Shown: piece after piece, positions 38,579 through 46,908 of the stretch
Layout: each line of letters opens with the position of its first letter
Numbering within the stretch: the first letter of the stretch is position 1
Origin: XN24 sp964462675
Lineage (GTDB): Bacteria; Pseudomonadota; Gammaproteobacteria; Steroidobacterales; XN24
DNA: 61,270 bases
NCBI GenBank assembly: GCA_964462675.1
Contig: CAYWYS010000016.1
Location: 1-61,270, forward strand
Direction: 5' to 3'
Made by a program: the position numbers and the translations under genes
Notes under the pieces: generated by a model
Database searches by the model: none
The model's input: the letters and a program-made list of their open reading frames with translations, nothing else
What the model was told of the DNA's origin: nothing

Positions 38579-39459
38579 GCCAGTCGCTCCTCGAGTTGCA
38601 CCAGGGCGGCCCGCTCCGCGCGCGCCTGTTCGCGTCCGGCGCGCCACTCGAGCAGGCTCTTGACCACCAGTGTCACGACGGCGAGCCCGGCCAGCAGCGA
38701 AGCGACGGCGAAGGCCGCGGCCAGCTGGTACTCGTTGTAAAGGATCTCGATATGTAGCGGCATCGTGTTGGTCTCGCCGCGAATCTTGCCCGACACGACG
38801 CTGACCGCGCCGAACTCGCCCATGGCGCGCGCGTTGCACAGGATCACCCCGTACAGCAGCGACCACTTGACCGCCGGCAGGGTCACGCGGAAGAAGGTCT
38901 GCCAGCCGGAAGCGCCGAGCGTCAGGGCCGCTTCCTCGTTGTCGGTGCCCTGCTCCTGCATGTGCGGAATCAGCTCCCGGGCGACGAACGGAAAAGTCAC
39001 GAACGCCGTGGCAATGACGATGCCCGGCACCGCGAAGACCACCCGCAGGTCATGCTCGACCAGCCAGGGGCCGAGCCAGCCGTGCATGCCGTACAGCAGC
39101 ACGACGATCAGCCCCGCGATCACCGGCGACACGGCGAACGGCAGGTCGATCAGCGTGGTCAGCACCTGCTTGCCGCGAAACTGGAACTTGGCGATCGTCC
39201 AGGCCGCACAGATGCCGAACAACACGTTCAAGGGCACCGACAGCGCGACCACGAGCAGCGTGAGGCGGATCGCGGCCTGCGCGTCCGGGTCGGTGATGCT
39301 GGCCCAGTACACGCCGAGGCCCTGGCGCAGCGCCTCGTGGAACACCGCGTACAGCGGCATGATAAGGAACAGCCCGAGAAACAGGGACACGAACCCGAGC
39401 AGCGTGTAGCGCAGCCAGGCGGGTTCGCTCAGCGCCGCATTGGCCTGGCGTCGTTGCAT
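38575..39459 (-). CDS. cysW: Sulfate ABC transporter permease CysW
   Basis: This 294-residue permease has about six helices and the ATPase-docking EAA loop (EEAALTLGASGWQTFFRVTL). FPFVARELIPHMQEQGTDNE is typical of CysW. The ATG at 39459 shares one base with the cysT TGA. It forms the membrane channel with CysT. Sequence upstream of this ATG stays open but is a shadow of cysT. Confidence 0.95.
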   Translation of the reverse strand: MQRRQANAALSEPAWLRYTLLGFVSLFLGLFLIMPLYAVFHEALRQGLGVYWASITDPDAQAAIRLTLLVVALSVPLNVLFGICAAWTIAKFQFRGKQVLTTLIDLPFAVSPVIAGLIVVLLYGMHGWLGPWLVEHDLRVVFAVPGIVIATAFVTFPFVARELIPHMQEQGTDNEEAALTLGASGWQTFFRVTLPAVKWSLLYGVILCNARAMGEFGAVSVVSGKIRGETNTMPLHIEILYNEYQLAAAFAVASLLAGLAVVTLVVKSLLEWRAGREQARAERAALVQLEERLA

Positions 39460-40322
39460 CAGTGCAGCCTCCCGCGCGAGCCGCTCCAGAACTGCAGGCC
39501 GTTGATCAGCAACAGCAGCACGAAGGCGAACAGCAACATGACGCCCCCAAGGGCCGCGGCACCCGCAAAGTCGTACTGCTCGAGCCTGATGATGATCAGC
39601 AGCGGCGTGATCTCGGTGCGAAACGGAATGTTGCCCGCAATGAAGACCACGGACCCGTATTCCCCGACCGCGCGCGCGAAGGCCATCGCGAAACCGGTCA
39701 GGATCGCCGGCAGCAGCGAGGGCAACAGCACCCGGTGGAAAGTCTGCCAGCGCGTCGCGCCGAGCGTCGCCGCGACCTCCTCGGCCTCGGCCTCGAGGTC
39801 CTGCAACACCGGCTGGACCGTGCGCACGACGAACGGCAGGCCGACGAAGGTCAACGCGATGATCACGCCGATCTCGGTATAAGCGATGCGGATGCCGAAC
39901 GGCGCGAAATGCTGGCCGACCCAGCCAGTGCTCGCGTAGATTCCCGTCAAGGCAATGCCGGCCACTGCGGTCGGCAAGGCGAACGGCAAGTCCACCAACG
40001 CATCGATGACCCGCTTGCCCGGAAACGAATAGCGCACCAGCACCCACGCGGTCATGACGCCGAAGAAGAGATTCAGCACCGCGGCAATCAGCGAGGCGCC
40101 GAAACTCAGCTTGTAGGTGGCGACGGCGCGCTCGTCTGACACCAGCGCCCACAGCTCGCTCCACGGCAGCTCCAGTGCCTTGACGAACATCGCCACGAAC
40201 GGAATCAGCACGAGTACGCTGAGATAAGTCAGCGTGAAACCCATCGTCAGGCCGAAGCCGGGGATCACCGAGCGCGGCTTGCGGCGCACCACCTCGGTGC
40301 CGGGCAAGGCCAGCGATGTCAT
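39459..40322 (-). CDS. cysT: Sulfate ABC transporter permease CysT (CysU)
   Basis: The 287-residue permease has six hydrophobic helices and the EAA loop EEVAATLGATRWQTFHRVLL. DLPFALPTAVAGIAL and GEYGSVVFIAGNIPFRTEI are strongly conserved in CysT. It follows sbp by 29 bp and is followed by cysW with a one-base overlap, the usual sbp-cysTWA order. Confidence 0.96.
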   Translation of the reverse strand: MTSLALPGTEVVRRKPRSVIPGFGLTMGFTLTYLSVLVLIPFVAMFVKALELPWSELWALVSDERAVATYKLSFGASLIAAVLNLFFGVMTAWVLVRYSFPGKRVIDALVDLPFALPTAVAGIALTGIYASTGWVGQHFAPFGIRIAYTEIGVIIALTFVGLPFVVRTVQPVLQDLEAEAEEVAATLGATRWQTFHRVLLPSLLPAILTGFAMAFARAVGEYGSVVFIAGNIPFRTEITPLLIIIRLEQYDFAGAAALGGVMLLFAFVLLLLINGLQFWSGSRGRLH

Positions 40323-40351
40323 GGGGACGTCCCGTGGCGCGTCGTCATGGC

Positions 40352-41425
40352 TCAGCGCCGCTGCGGCCGGTAGATCTGGTCGAAGCTGCCGCCGTCAGCG
40401 AAGTGGGCTGCATTCGCGCCCGCCCAGCCGCCGAACACGTCGTTGATCGTGAACAGCTCGAGGGCCGGGAACTGGTCGGCGTACTTCTCGAGGAAGCGGG
40501 GATCGGCGGGGCGATAATAGTTCTTGCCGATCAGGTCCTGGCCGACGTCCGAGTAAAGGTACTCCAGGTAGGCACGCGCCACTTCCTCGCTGCCCTTGCG
40601 CCGGGCATTCCCTTCGACCACCGCCACGACCGGCTCGGCCAGGATCGAAACCGGCGGCACCACCAGCTCGAGGCCCGCCTCGTCGATCTCGCGCGCACCC
40701 AGCAGGATCTCGTTTTCCCAGTTGATCAGCACGTCGCCGATGCGCCGCTGGATGAAGGTATTGGTGGCGGCGCGGGCCGCCGGATCGAGCACCGGGACGT
40801 TCCGGTAGATGGCGGCCACGAACTCCTGGGCCTTCGCTTGCGCCGCGGCCACCTCATCGACCCTGGCCGGATCGCGCAACTTGGCGACGAAGTCCTCGCC
40901 CAGCTCGGCGCGCAGGCCGTAGCCCCACATGGCCAGGTAGTTCCAGCGCGCCACCCCCGAGGTCTTCGGGTTCGGCGTGATGACCTCGACGTCCGGACGA
41001 ATCAGGTCCGACCAGTCGCGGATGTTCTTGGGATTGCCCTTGCGCACCAGGAAGGCAAGCGTCGACTGGTAAGGCGCGCTGTTGTGCGGCAGCTTGCCCT
41101 GCCAGTCCGGCGGAATCCGATCGGTACGCTCGACGATGGCGTCGATATCCGCCGCGAGGGCCAGCGTCACGACGTCCGCGTCGAGACCGTCGATGACTGC
41201 CCGCGCCTGGCTGCCGGAGCCGCCGTGGGACTGCCGGATCGCGACCCGCTTGCCGGTCTTTTCCAGGTAGTAGCTGGCGAAAGCCGCATTGAATTCCTGG
41301 TAGAGCTCGCGCGTCGGATCGTAGGACACGTTCAACAGCGTGAGCTCTTGCGACATGGCGGGCGCGGCCCAGGCCATTGCGACGGCGGCCAGGCCTGACA
41401 ACATCCGGCGTCTCGACTGAATCAT
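40352..41425 (-). CDS. sbp: Periplasmic sulfate-binding protein
   Basis: About 357 residues, with a signal peptide (RRRMLSGLAAVAMAWAAPAM then SQE). It captures sulfate and delivers it to CysTW. Family motifs are LLNVSYDPTRELYQEFN, QSHGGSGSQARAVIDGL, DVVTLALAADID, NPKTSGVARWNYL and GDVLINWENE. I chose the ATG at 41425 with GGGAG upstream; a further ATG at 41461 would place extra residues before the signal peptide. It is the first gene of the operon. Confidence 0.95.
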   Translation of the reverse strand: MIQSRRRMLSGLAAVAMAWAAPAMSQELTLLNVSYDPTRELYQEFNAAFASYYLEKTGKRVAIRQSHGGSGSQARAVIDGLDADVVTLALAADIDAIVERTDRIPPDWQGKLPHNSAPYQSTLAFLVRKGNPKNIRDWSDLIRPDVEVITPNPKTSGVARWNYLAMWGYGLRAELGEDFVAKLRDPARVDEVAAAQAKAQEFVAAIYRNVPVLDPAARAATNTFIQRRIGDVLINWENEILLGAREIDEAGLELVVPPVSILAEPVVAVVEGNARRKGSEEVARAYLEYLYSDVGQDLIGKNYYRPADPRFLEKYADQFPALELFTINDVFGGWAGANAAHFADGGSFDQIYRPQRR

Positions 41426-41518
41426 GTTTGCTCCCAGGATTACACGGCCGATGCTGGCCACGGGACCGACTCTGCGCCGACCACGGTGACAGGGTCAGTC
41501 GCGAGGGGGTTCCAGCGA

Positions 41519-41572
41519 GGTAACAACGGTCAGTAACCCGATTGATACCGGGCGATGACTGACTCCGTTACC
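41519..41572. promoter_or_regulatory. Imperfect inverted repeat upstream of sbp
   Basis: GGTAACAACGGTCAGT (41519-41534) faces ACTGACTCCGTTACC (41558-41572), with an inner CCCG...CGGG stem. It lies about 95-145 bp before the sbp start, in the 180-bp gap after the receiver-kinase gene. It could be an operator for the regulator at 32878-33555, or simply a transcript hairpin. Confidence 0.4.
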
Positions 41573-41605
41573 CGTGGGCGACGGCCACGGCCTCGTCCAG
41601 GCAGG

Positions 41606-42859
41606 CTAAGTGGCCGCCGGCACAGGTCCCTGGGCGGGAAACTGCTCCCGGATCGCATCGAGCACCGCGCCCGCCGACACGAAGCGTCTCCCCGGCTCCT
41701 TCGCCATCATCTGCGACAGCAGCGGCTGACAGGACTCGTACGGTGGCGGCAGCAGCGGCAGCGGCGCATGGCGATGCTTCCAGATGATTGCCATCGGCGA
41801 ACCGGCGACATAGGGCTTGCGCCCGGTCAGCATCTCGTGGAACACGACGCCCAGGCTGTAGACGTCGGCACGCTCGTCGACCGGCGCACCCTCGCCCTGC
41901 TCCGGGCTCATGTAATACGGCGTGCCGAAGATCTCGCCGAGGCCGGTCAGCTCCGAGGCCGCATCGCGCAACTTGGCGACGCCGAAATCGATCAGCGCGA
42001 GGCTGCCATCGTCGCGCACCATGATGTTCGCCGGCTTGAGATCGCGGTGCAGGACGCCGACAGCATGGATCGCATCGAGCGCGCGGGCGATCTGCGCGAG
42101 GTACTCCAGGGCCTGCGCGACCGGCATGCCCTTGGAGAGTCGCTCGCCGAGATGCCCGCCGGCGAAATACTCCATGACGATGAAGGCCATGTCGTCGGCA
42201 ATGCCCAGGTCGAAAATCCGCACGACATTGGGGTGCTGGATCCCGGAGATGACCTCGTATTCCCTGAGGAAGCGTTGCAGGGGCCCCGCCTGGTCGATAC
42301 GGTCCGGCACGTGGCGGAACACCTTGGCGACGACCAGCCGCTCCTTGCGTTCCTGCTCCATCAGGTACACCGAGGCCGTCGAGCCGCTGCCGAGCTCCTT
42401 CAGGAAGCGATGGCCCTTGAGCCGGAACGGCGGACGGCCCCCTTCGGTGGCGGTCGCCGGCGTCGGCGCGCTGAAGCGACGCCCGCGCCGCACCGCCTCG
42501 CGCACCACGCGGCCGATGTGCTCATGGGAACTGCGTCCCTTCGGCAGGAAATCGTCCGCGCCCTCCTGCAGCGCCCGCACGGCGGTCTTCTGGTCGCCCT
42601 GCGGCGTCAGGAACACGATCGGCGGACAGCCGAGCTGCGCCTTCAGCTTGCGCAGCAGCTCGAGGCCGTCGTGCTCCCCGAGCTGGTGGTCGATGAACAG
42701 CAGGTCCCAATGCGCCGCGTCGAAGTCCGGCGGCAGCACGCCGCCATCGGCCGGGTCATGCGCGACGATCAGCGCATGCGGGCGGGCCGCGGACAGGTGA
42801 TGGCTCAGCCAGGTCCGGTAGTCGCGATGGTCATCGATGATCAGGATTCGCAGCGGCAC
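41606..42859 (-). CDS. Response-regulator receiver / Ser-Thr protein kinase fusion
   Basis: 417 residues. Residues 1-125 are a receiver domain with Asp57 (DLLFIDHQL) and Lys107 (DDFLPKG). Residues about 150-400 are a Hanks-type kinase: GSGSTASVYL, Lys179 (VVAKVF), HRDLKPANIM, DFGVAKL and GTPYYMSPEQ are all intact. There is no transmembrane helix, so it is cytoplasmic. I chose the GTG at 42859, preceded by GGAG; the ATG at 42898 is an alternative. Phosphorylation of the receiver by a histidine kinase probably gates the kinase. It lies upstream of sbp on the same strand. Confidence 0.88.
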   Translation of the reverse strand: MPLRILIIDDHRDYRTWLSHHLSAARPHALIVAHDPADGGVLPPDFDAAHWDLLFIDHQLGEHDGLELLRKLKAQLGCPPIVFLTPQGDQKTAVRALQEGADDFLPKGRSSHEHIGRVVREAVRRGRRFSAPTPATATEGGRPPFRLKGHRFLKELGSGSTASVYLMEQERKERLVVAKVFRHVPDRIDQAGPLQRFLREYEVISGIQHPNVVRIFDLGIADDMAFIVMEYFAGGHLGERLSKGMPVAQALEYLAQIARALDAIHAVGVLHRDLKPANIMVRDDGSLALIDFGVAKLRDAASELTGLGEIFGTPYYMSPEQGEGAPVDERADVYSLGVVFHEMLTGRKPYVAGSPMAIIWKHRHAPLPLLPPPYESCQPLLSQMMAKEPGRRFVSAGAVLDAIREQFPAQGPVPAAT

Positions 42860-42950
42860 GACGGCTCCATCCACGTGGGCGCATGCAAGCATAAACATCG
42901 TGGTCGTCCCCGCGCCAGCGCGGGGTTTGCCTGCTGTTCCGGCGGCTTGC

Positions 42951-44210
42951 TCATTTTCGCAGCGCGAGCACGAGGTCCATGACATTGGTGCCGGTCGGCC
43001 CGGTCACGAGCGCATCGCCGGTGGCTGCAAGATACGCGCCTGAATCCGCGCGCGCGAGCGCATCCGCCGCGTCCCGCCCGAGCGCCGTGCCGCGGGCGAG
43101 CACTTCGCCGTCGGCCCAGCCGCCCGCCGTGCCCCCCGATCCGTCCCGGCCGTCGGTCGCCGCGCACAACACCGTGATGTCGTCCCGGCCCGACAACGCG
43201 CACGCAAGTTCCAGCGCCAGGTGGCTGTTCCGGCCGCCGGCGCCCGGGCTCTCGGGCAGCCGGACGGTCGTTTCACCGTACCAGCCGTAGAACCCCGGCG
43301 GGCCGGCCGAAAGCGTCCGCAGCAGCTCTTCGGCAACGCGGCCGACCTCGCCCTGCAGCGGCGCCGCGTGCAGCACCGCCGCCGTGCCGGTGGCGCGCGC
43401 AACCGCACCGGCGGCATGCAGGGCCTCGCGCCCGCCGGCCAGCACGCGGAAATCGATGTCTGCCAGCGGCGCCTCGCCCGGCGCCGGCGCCGGCGGCGCG
43501 CGCGCCGCCAACTCGAGCAGCCACCCGGGCAATCCCTCCGGCAATGGGCGCCGTGGCGCGGCTGTCCACGGGCCGGACCCGATCGCCGCCGGTTCGTCGC
43601 CGGGCACGTCCGAAATCGCCAGCACGATGACGCGCCGCCCCGCGAGGCGCTGCGCGAGCCGCCCCGCCTTGATGCAGGACAGGCCCGAGCGCACACGGTT
43701 CACCGCGGCGATCGGCAGGCCGCTGGCCAGCAGCCAGCGATTTGCGCACGCGAGCTCGGCGATGCCCACGCCTTCCGGCAGGACCTCCACGAGTGCGGAG
43801 CTGCCGCCGGACAGCAGGCACAGCAGCGGCGCTGCGGGCGGCAGCGCATCGAGAAAAGCGAGCAAGGCCTGCCCCGCGGCCAGGCTCTGCGGCCCGGGCA
43901 CAGGGTGATCGCCGAACATGAACTTCGCCTGCGGGACGCCCGGCTCGCCCGGTCGGGTGCTCGCGGCATGCGCTAAGCACAGTGCCGGACCGATGTCACC
44001 GCCGCGCGCGTCCGCGACACCGGCCAGCATCGCCGGCGCCGCCTTGCCCAGCGCCAGCACCGGGCAAGCACGCGGCAGCTCGAGCACGGCGACTGCCGCG
44101 GCGACCACGCGCCGGCCATCGACGGCGGCCAAAGCGTCGGCAAGGCAACGGGCGAGCAACGCCCGGGGTGGCGGCCTAGATGACTTCGCAGGCGACGGGC
44201 GAGCCGGCAT
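42951..44210 (-). CDS. Glycerate 2-kinase (MOFRL family)
   Basis: This protein of 419 residues belongs to the MOFRL/GckA-TtuD group, which phosphorylates glycerate to 2-phosphoglycerate; some members are annotated hydroxypyruvate reductase. Marks are LALGKAAPAML, GDHPVPGPQS, LLCLLSGGSSAL, AISDVPGDEPAAIGSGP and the C-terminal TDGRDGSGGTAGGWAD plus TGTNVMDL. The ATG at 44210 lies inside the last 35 bp of purF, so the two are translationally linked. Later alternative starts cannot be excluded. Confidence 0.88.
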   Translation of the reverse strand: MPARPSPAKSSRPPPRALLARCLADALAAVDGRRVVAAAVAVLELPRACPVLALGKAAPAMLAGVADARGGDIGPALCLAHAASTRPGEPGVPQAKFMFGDHPVPGPQSLAAGQALLAFLDALPPAAPLLCLLSGGSSALVEVLPEGVGIAELACANRWLLASGLPIAAVNRVRSGLSCIKAGRLAQRLAGRRVIVLAISDVPGDEPAAIGSGPWTAAPRRPLPEGLPGWLLELAARAPPAPAPGEAPLADIDFRVLAGGREALHAAGAVARATGTAAVLHAAPLQGEVGRVAEELLRTLSAGPPGFYGWYGETTVRLPESPGAGGRNSHLALELACALSGRDDITVLCAATDGRDGSGGTAGGWADGEVLARGTALGRDAADALARADSGAYLAATGDALVTGPTGTNVMDLVLALRK

Positions 44211-45684
44211 GGCGGCGATCGCGCACGACCTTGACCGCGTCGGAGCGCGCGGCCTCGACCTTGCTCAGGTATTCTGGTGTGACGTCGCCGGTCAGGTATT
44301 CGCCGGAGAAACACGAAGTGTCGAACTCGTGGATGTCGGCGTTGTCGTGCTGCACGGCCCGCACCAGGTCCGGCAGTGTCTGGTAGATCAGCCAGTCGGC
44401 GCCGATGTACTCCTGCACCTGCTGCTCGCTGCGCCCGTGCGCAATGAGCTCGGCCGCAGCCGGCATGTCGATGCCATAGACGTTCGGATAGCGCACCGGC
44501 GGCGCGGCGGAGGCGAAATACACCTTGCGCGCGCCGGCCTCGCGCGCCATGTCGATGATCTGCCGCGACGTCGTGCCGCGGACGATCGAGTCGTCGACGA
44601 TCAGCACGTTCTTCTTGCGGAACTCCAGGTCGATGGCATTCAGCTTGCGGCGCACGGATTTCTCGCGCAGGGTCTGGCCGGGCATGATGAAGGTGCGGCC
44701 GATATAGCGGTTCTTGATGAAGCCTTCGCGGAACTTCACGCCGAGGCGGTTGGCAAGCTGCAGCGCGCTGGTGCGGCTCGTGTCCGGCACCGGGATGACC
44801 ACGTCGATGTCGTGATCCGGGCGCAGCTTGATGATTCGATCGGCCAGCGCCTCGCCCATCCGCAGGCGCGCCTTGTAGACGGAGATGTTGTCGATGATCG
44901 AGTCGGGGCGCGCGAAGTAGACGTACTCGAACATGCAGGGGCTGCGACGCTCGGCCGGCACGCATTGCCGCGTGTGCAGCGTGCCGTCGACTGCGATGAA
45001 CACCGCCTCGCCGGGCAGCACGTCGCGCAGCAGTTCGAAGCCGGCAATGTCGAGCGCGACGCTTTCCGAGGCGAGCATGTGCTCGCGCCGGCCGCCCAGG
45101 TCGCGCCAGCCGATGACCAGCGGCCGGATGCCGCAGGGATCGCGCAGGCCGAGGATGCCGGAATTCATGATCAGCGCGACGACCGCATAGCCGCCGCGAC
45201 AGCGCCGGTAGATGCCCTCCGCGGCGCGGAACACCGCGTCCGGCCCGGGGAACGAGCCGTCGACCTGCTCGAGTTCGTGGGCGAACACGTTCAGCAATAC
45301 CTCGGAGTCGGAGGTCGTGTTCAGGTAGCGATGGTCCTGGCGGATCACCAGGTCGGCGAGCTCGTCGGCGTTGGTCAGGTTGCCGTTGTGCGCCAGGCAG
45401 ATACCGTAGGGAGAGTTCGTGTAGAAGGGCTGCGCCTCGTCGCGGCTCGAGGTGCCGGCGGTCGGGTAGCGGCAGTGGCCGATGCCCATGTTGCCCCTCA
45501 GCTTGAGCATGTGGTGGCGCTGGAACACGTCGCGTACCAGCCCGTTGTTCTTGCGGATATGGATGCGGTGATCCGCGGTGACGATGCCGGCCGCATCCTG
45601 GCCGCGATGCTGCAGCACGGTCAGCGCGTCGTACAGGGTCTGGTTGACCGCGCCGGCGCCCACGATTCCGACGATTCCGCACAT
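44176..45684 (-). CDS. purF: Amidophosphoribosyltransferase
   Basis: The 502-residue enzyme starts purine synthesis by converting PRPP and glutamine to phosphoribosylamine. Cys2 of MCGIVGIVG is the glutaminase nucleophile, exposed after Met removal. LQHRGQDAAGI and GNLTNADEL mark the glutaminase domain; VLIVDDSIVRGTTSRQI is the PRPP loop. I chose the ATG at 45684 because Cys must be second. It follows cvpA by seven bp, as in many gammaproteobacteria. Confidence 0.97.
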   Translation of the reverse strand: MCGIVGIVGAGAVNQTLYDALTVLQHRGQDAAGIVTADHRIHIRKNNGLVRDVFQRHHMLKLRGNMGIGHCRYPTAGTSSRDEAQPFYTNSPYGICLAHNGNLTNADELADLVIRQDHRYLNTTSDSEVLLNVFAHELEQVDGSFPGPDAVFRAAEGIYRRCRGGYAVVALIMNSGILGLRDPCGIRPLVIGWRDLGGRREHMLASESVALDIAGFELLRDVLPGEAVFIAVDGTLHTRQCVPAERRSPCMFEYVYFARPDSIIDNISVYKARLRMGEALADRIIKLRPDHDIDVVIPVPDTSRTSALQLANRLGVKFREGFIKNRYIGRTFIMPGQTLREKSVRRKLNAIDLEFRKKNVLIVDDSIVRGTTSRQIIDMAREAGARKVYFASAAPPVRYPNVYGIDMPAAAELIAHGRSEQQVQEYIGADWLIYQTLPDLVRAVQHDNADIHEFDTSCFSGEYLTGDVTPEYLSKVEAARSDAVKVVRDRRHAGSPVACEVI

Positions 45685-45691
45685 TGCTCGC

Positions 45692-46186
45692 TTACTCCGC
45701 CATGACGTCGCCGAGCTTGTCCAGCCCGACATCGAGATACTCACGAATGGACGCCGTCAGGTCGGCCGTCCGCGGCACGATCAGGGAATCCTGCCACCAG
45801 GGCTCCTGGTCCATCTCCAGCATCTGGAAACCGATCACCAGGATGCCGATGACGAGCACGCCGCGCCCCGCGCCGAACACCATGCCCAGCGCCCGGTCGG
45901 TGCCGGTCAGCCCGGTCTTGCGAATCAGCAGCGCCACGAGGTGCGAGAGCAGCGCCCCGACGAGCAGCGCGCCGACGAACACGATGATGCGCCCCAGCCA
46001 CAGCTTCAGCGCCGGCGAGCTGATGCCGACGAGCACCGGATCCAGCAGGCCGGAGAAACGCCACGCAAGCCACAGGGCCAGCATCCAGTTGACCAGCGAC
46101 AGCGCCTCGCGGAAAAAGCCGCGGAAAAAGCCGATCACCAGCGAAACCGCGAACGCACCGATCAGGATGTAGTCGACGATGACCAT
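45692..46186 (-). CDS. cvpA: CvpA family membrane protein
   Basis: This 164-residue inner-membrane protein has four predicted helices. VDYILIGAFAVSLVIGFFRG and FREALSLVNWMLALWLAW are the conserved N-terminal region; GLTGTDRALGMVFGAGRG is the family signature. In E. coli it is needed for colicin V export and cell-envelope robustness; its direct activity is not known. It is encoded between the SPOR protein and purF, the conserved arrangement. Confidence 0.93.
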   Translation of the reverse strand: MVIVDYILIGAFAVSLVIGFFRGFFREALSLVNWMLALWLAWRFSGLLDPVLVGISSPALKLWLGRIIVFVGALLVGALLSHLVALLIRKTGLTGTDRALGMVFGAGRGVLVIGILVIGFQMLEMDQEPWWQDSLIVPRTADLTASIREYLDVGLDKLGDVMAE

Positions 46187-46208
46187 CAGCGAGGCGCGCC
46201 GGCGGCGC

Positions 46209-46874
46209 TCAGTCCTCGGCGCGCACGACACGTGCGCCCTGCTGGCCCGCGGCGCCGAGCCTCGTCAGCAGCTGGTCCGCCGCGGCGCGATTCGGCACCG
46301 GCCCCACCCGGACGCGGTGCATCGTGCCGGCGTCGGTGACGGTGCGGGAAACGAAGGCGTCGAAGCCGGCGGCCGCGAGGCGGCTGCGCAGCGCTTCGGC
46401 ATTGTCGGCGCTGGAGAAACTGCCGACCTGTACCGCCCAGGGGCCCTCGGTGGCCGGCTGGGCCGGCGAGGTGGCTTGCTGCGGGGCAGGCTGGGCCGCC
46501 GGCGGCGCGGCTTGCGGCGCGGGTTGGGCCGGCCGTGGCGCAGGTTGGGCCGGCTGCGGTGCCGGCCGCGGTTCGGGCCGCACGACCGGCTCGGCTGACG
46601 GCTCGGCCGGCGGCCGCTGCACGGCGCCGGCGCCGGGGCGCGAGGGCAAGGGCTGGAGGTCGCTGCCGCTCTCGAGCTGCACCGGCGGGCCCGCCGCCGG
46701 ATCGAGCGGAATGGTGTAAGTGCGGCCCGGCTGCTCCGCCGGCGGCAGCTCAATGGCCTGCTCTACCGGACGCGGCGACTGCGCCGGGCCGTCCAGAAGC
46801 CAGGGAATGACAATGATGCCGAGGGCCACGATGACCGTGGCGCCGACGATGCGCTCCTTCAGCTGCCGCTCCAT
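46209..46874 (-). CDS. dedD: SPOR-domain protein (DedD-like)
   Basis: About 221 residues. One N-terminal helix (VGATVIVALGIIVIPWLL) anchors it to the inner membrane. A long Pro/Ala/Gln-rich linker follows, with repeated QPAP and RPAQ units. A C-terminal SPOR domain of about 70 residues (GPWAVQVGSFSSADNAEALR, HRVRVGPVPNRAAADQLLTR) binds denuded septal glycan. It probably helps cell division. I chose the ATG at 46874; a GTG at 46889 is possible. It lies between folC and cvpA. Confidence 0.9.
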   Translation of the reverse strand: MERQLKERIVGATVIVALGIIVIPWLLDGPAQSPRPVEQAIELPPAEQPGRTYTIPLDPAAGPPVQLESGSDLQPLPSRPGAGAVQRPPAEPSAEPVVRPEPRPAPQPAQPAPRPAQPAPQAAPPAAQPAPQQATSPAQPATEGPWAVQVGSFSSADNAEALRSRLAAAGFDAFVSRTVTDAGTMHRVRVGPVPNRAAADQLLTRLGAAGQQGARVVRAED

Positions 46875-46908
46875 GCTCTTGCGGGTGACGGGACGCCGCC
46901 CGGGGCTG

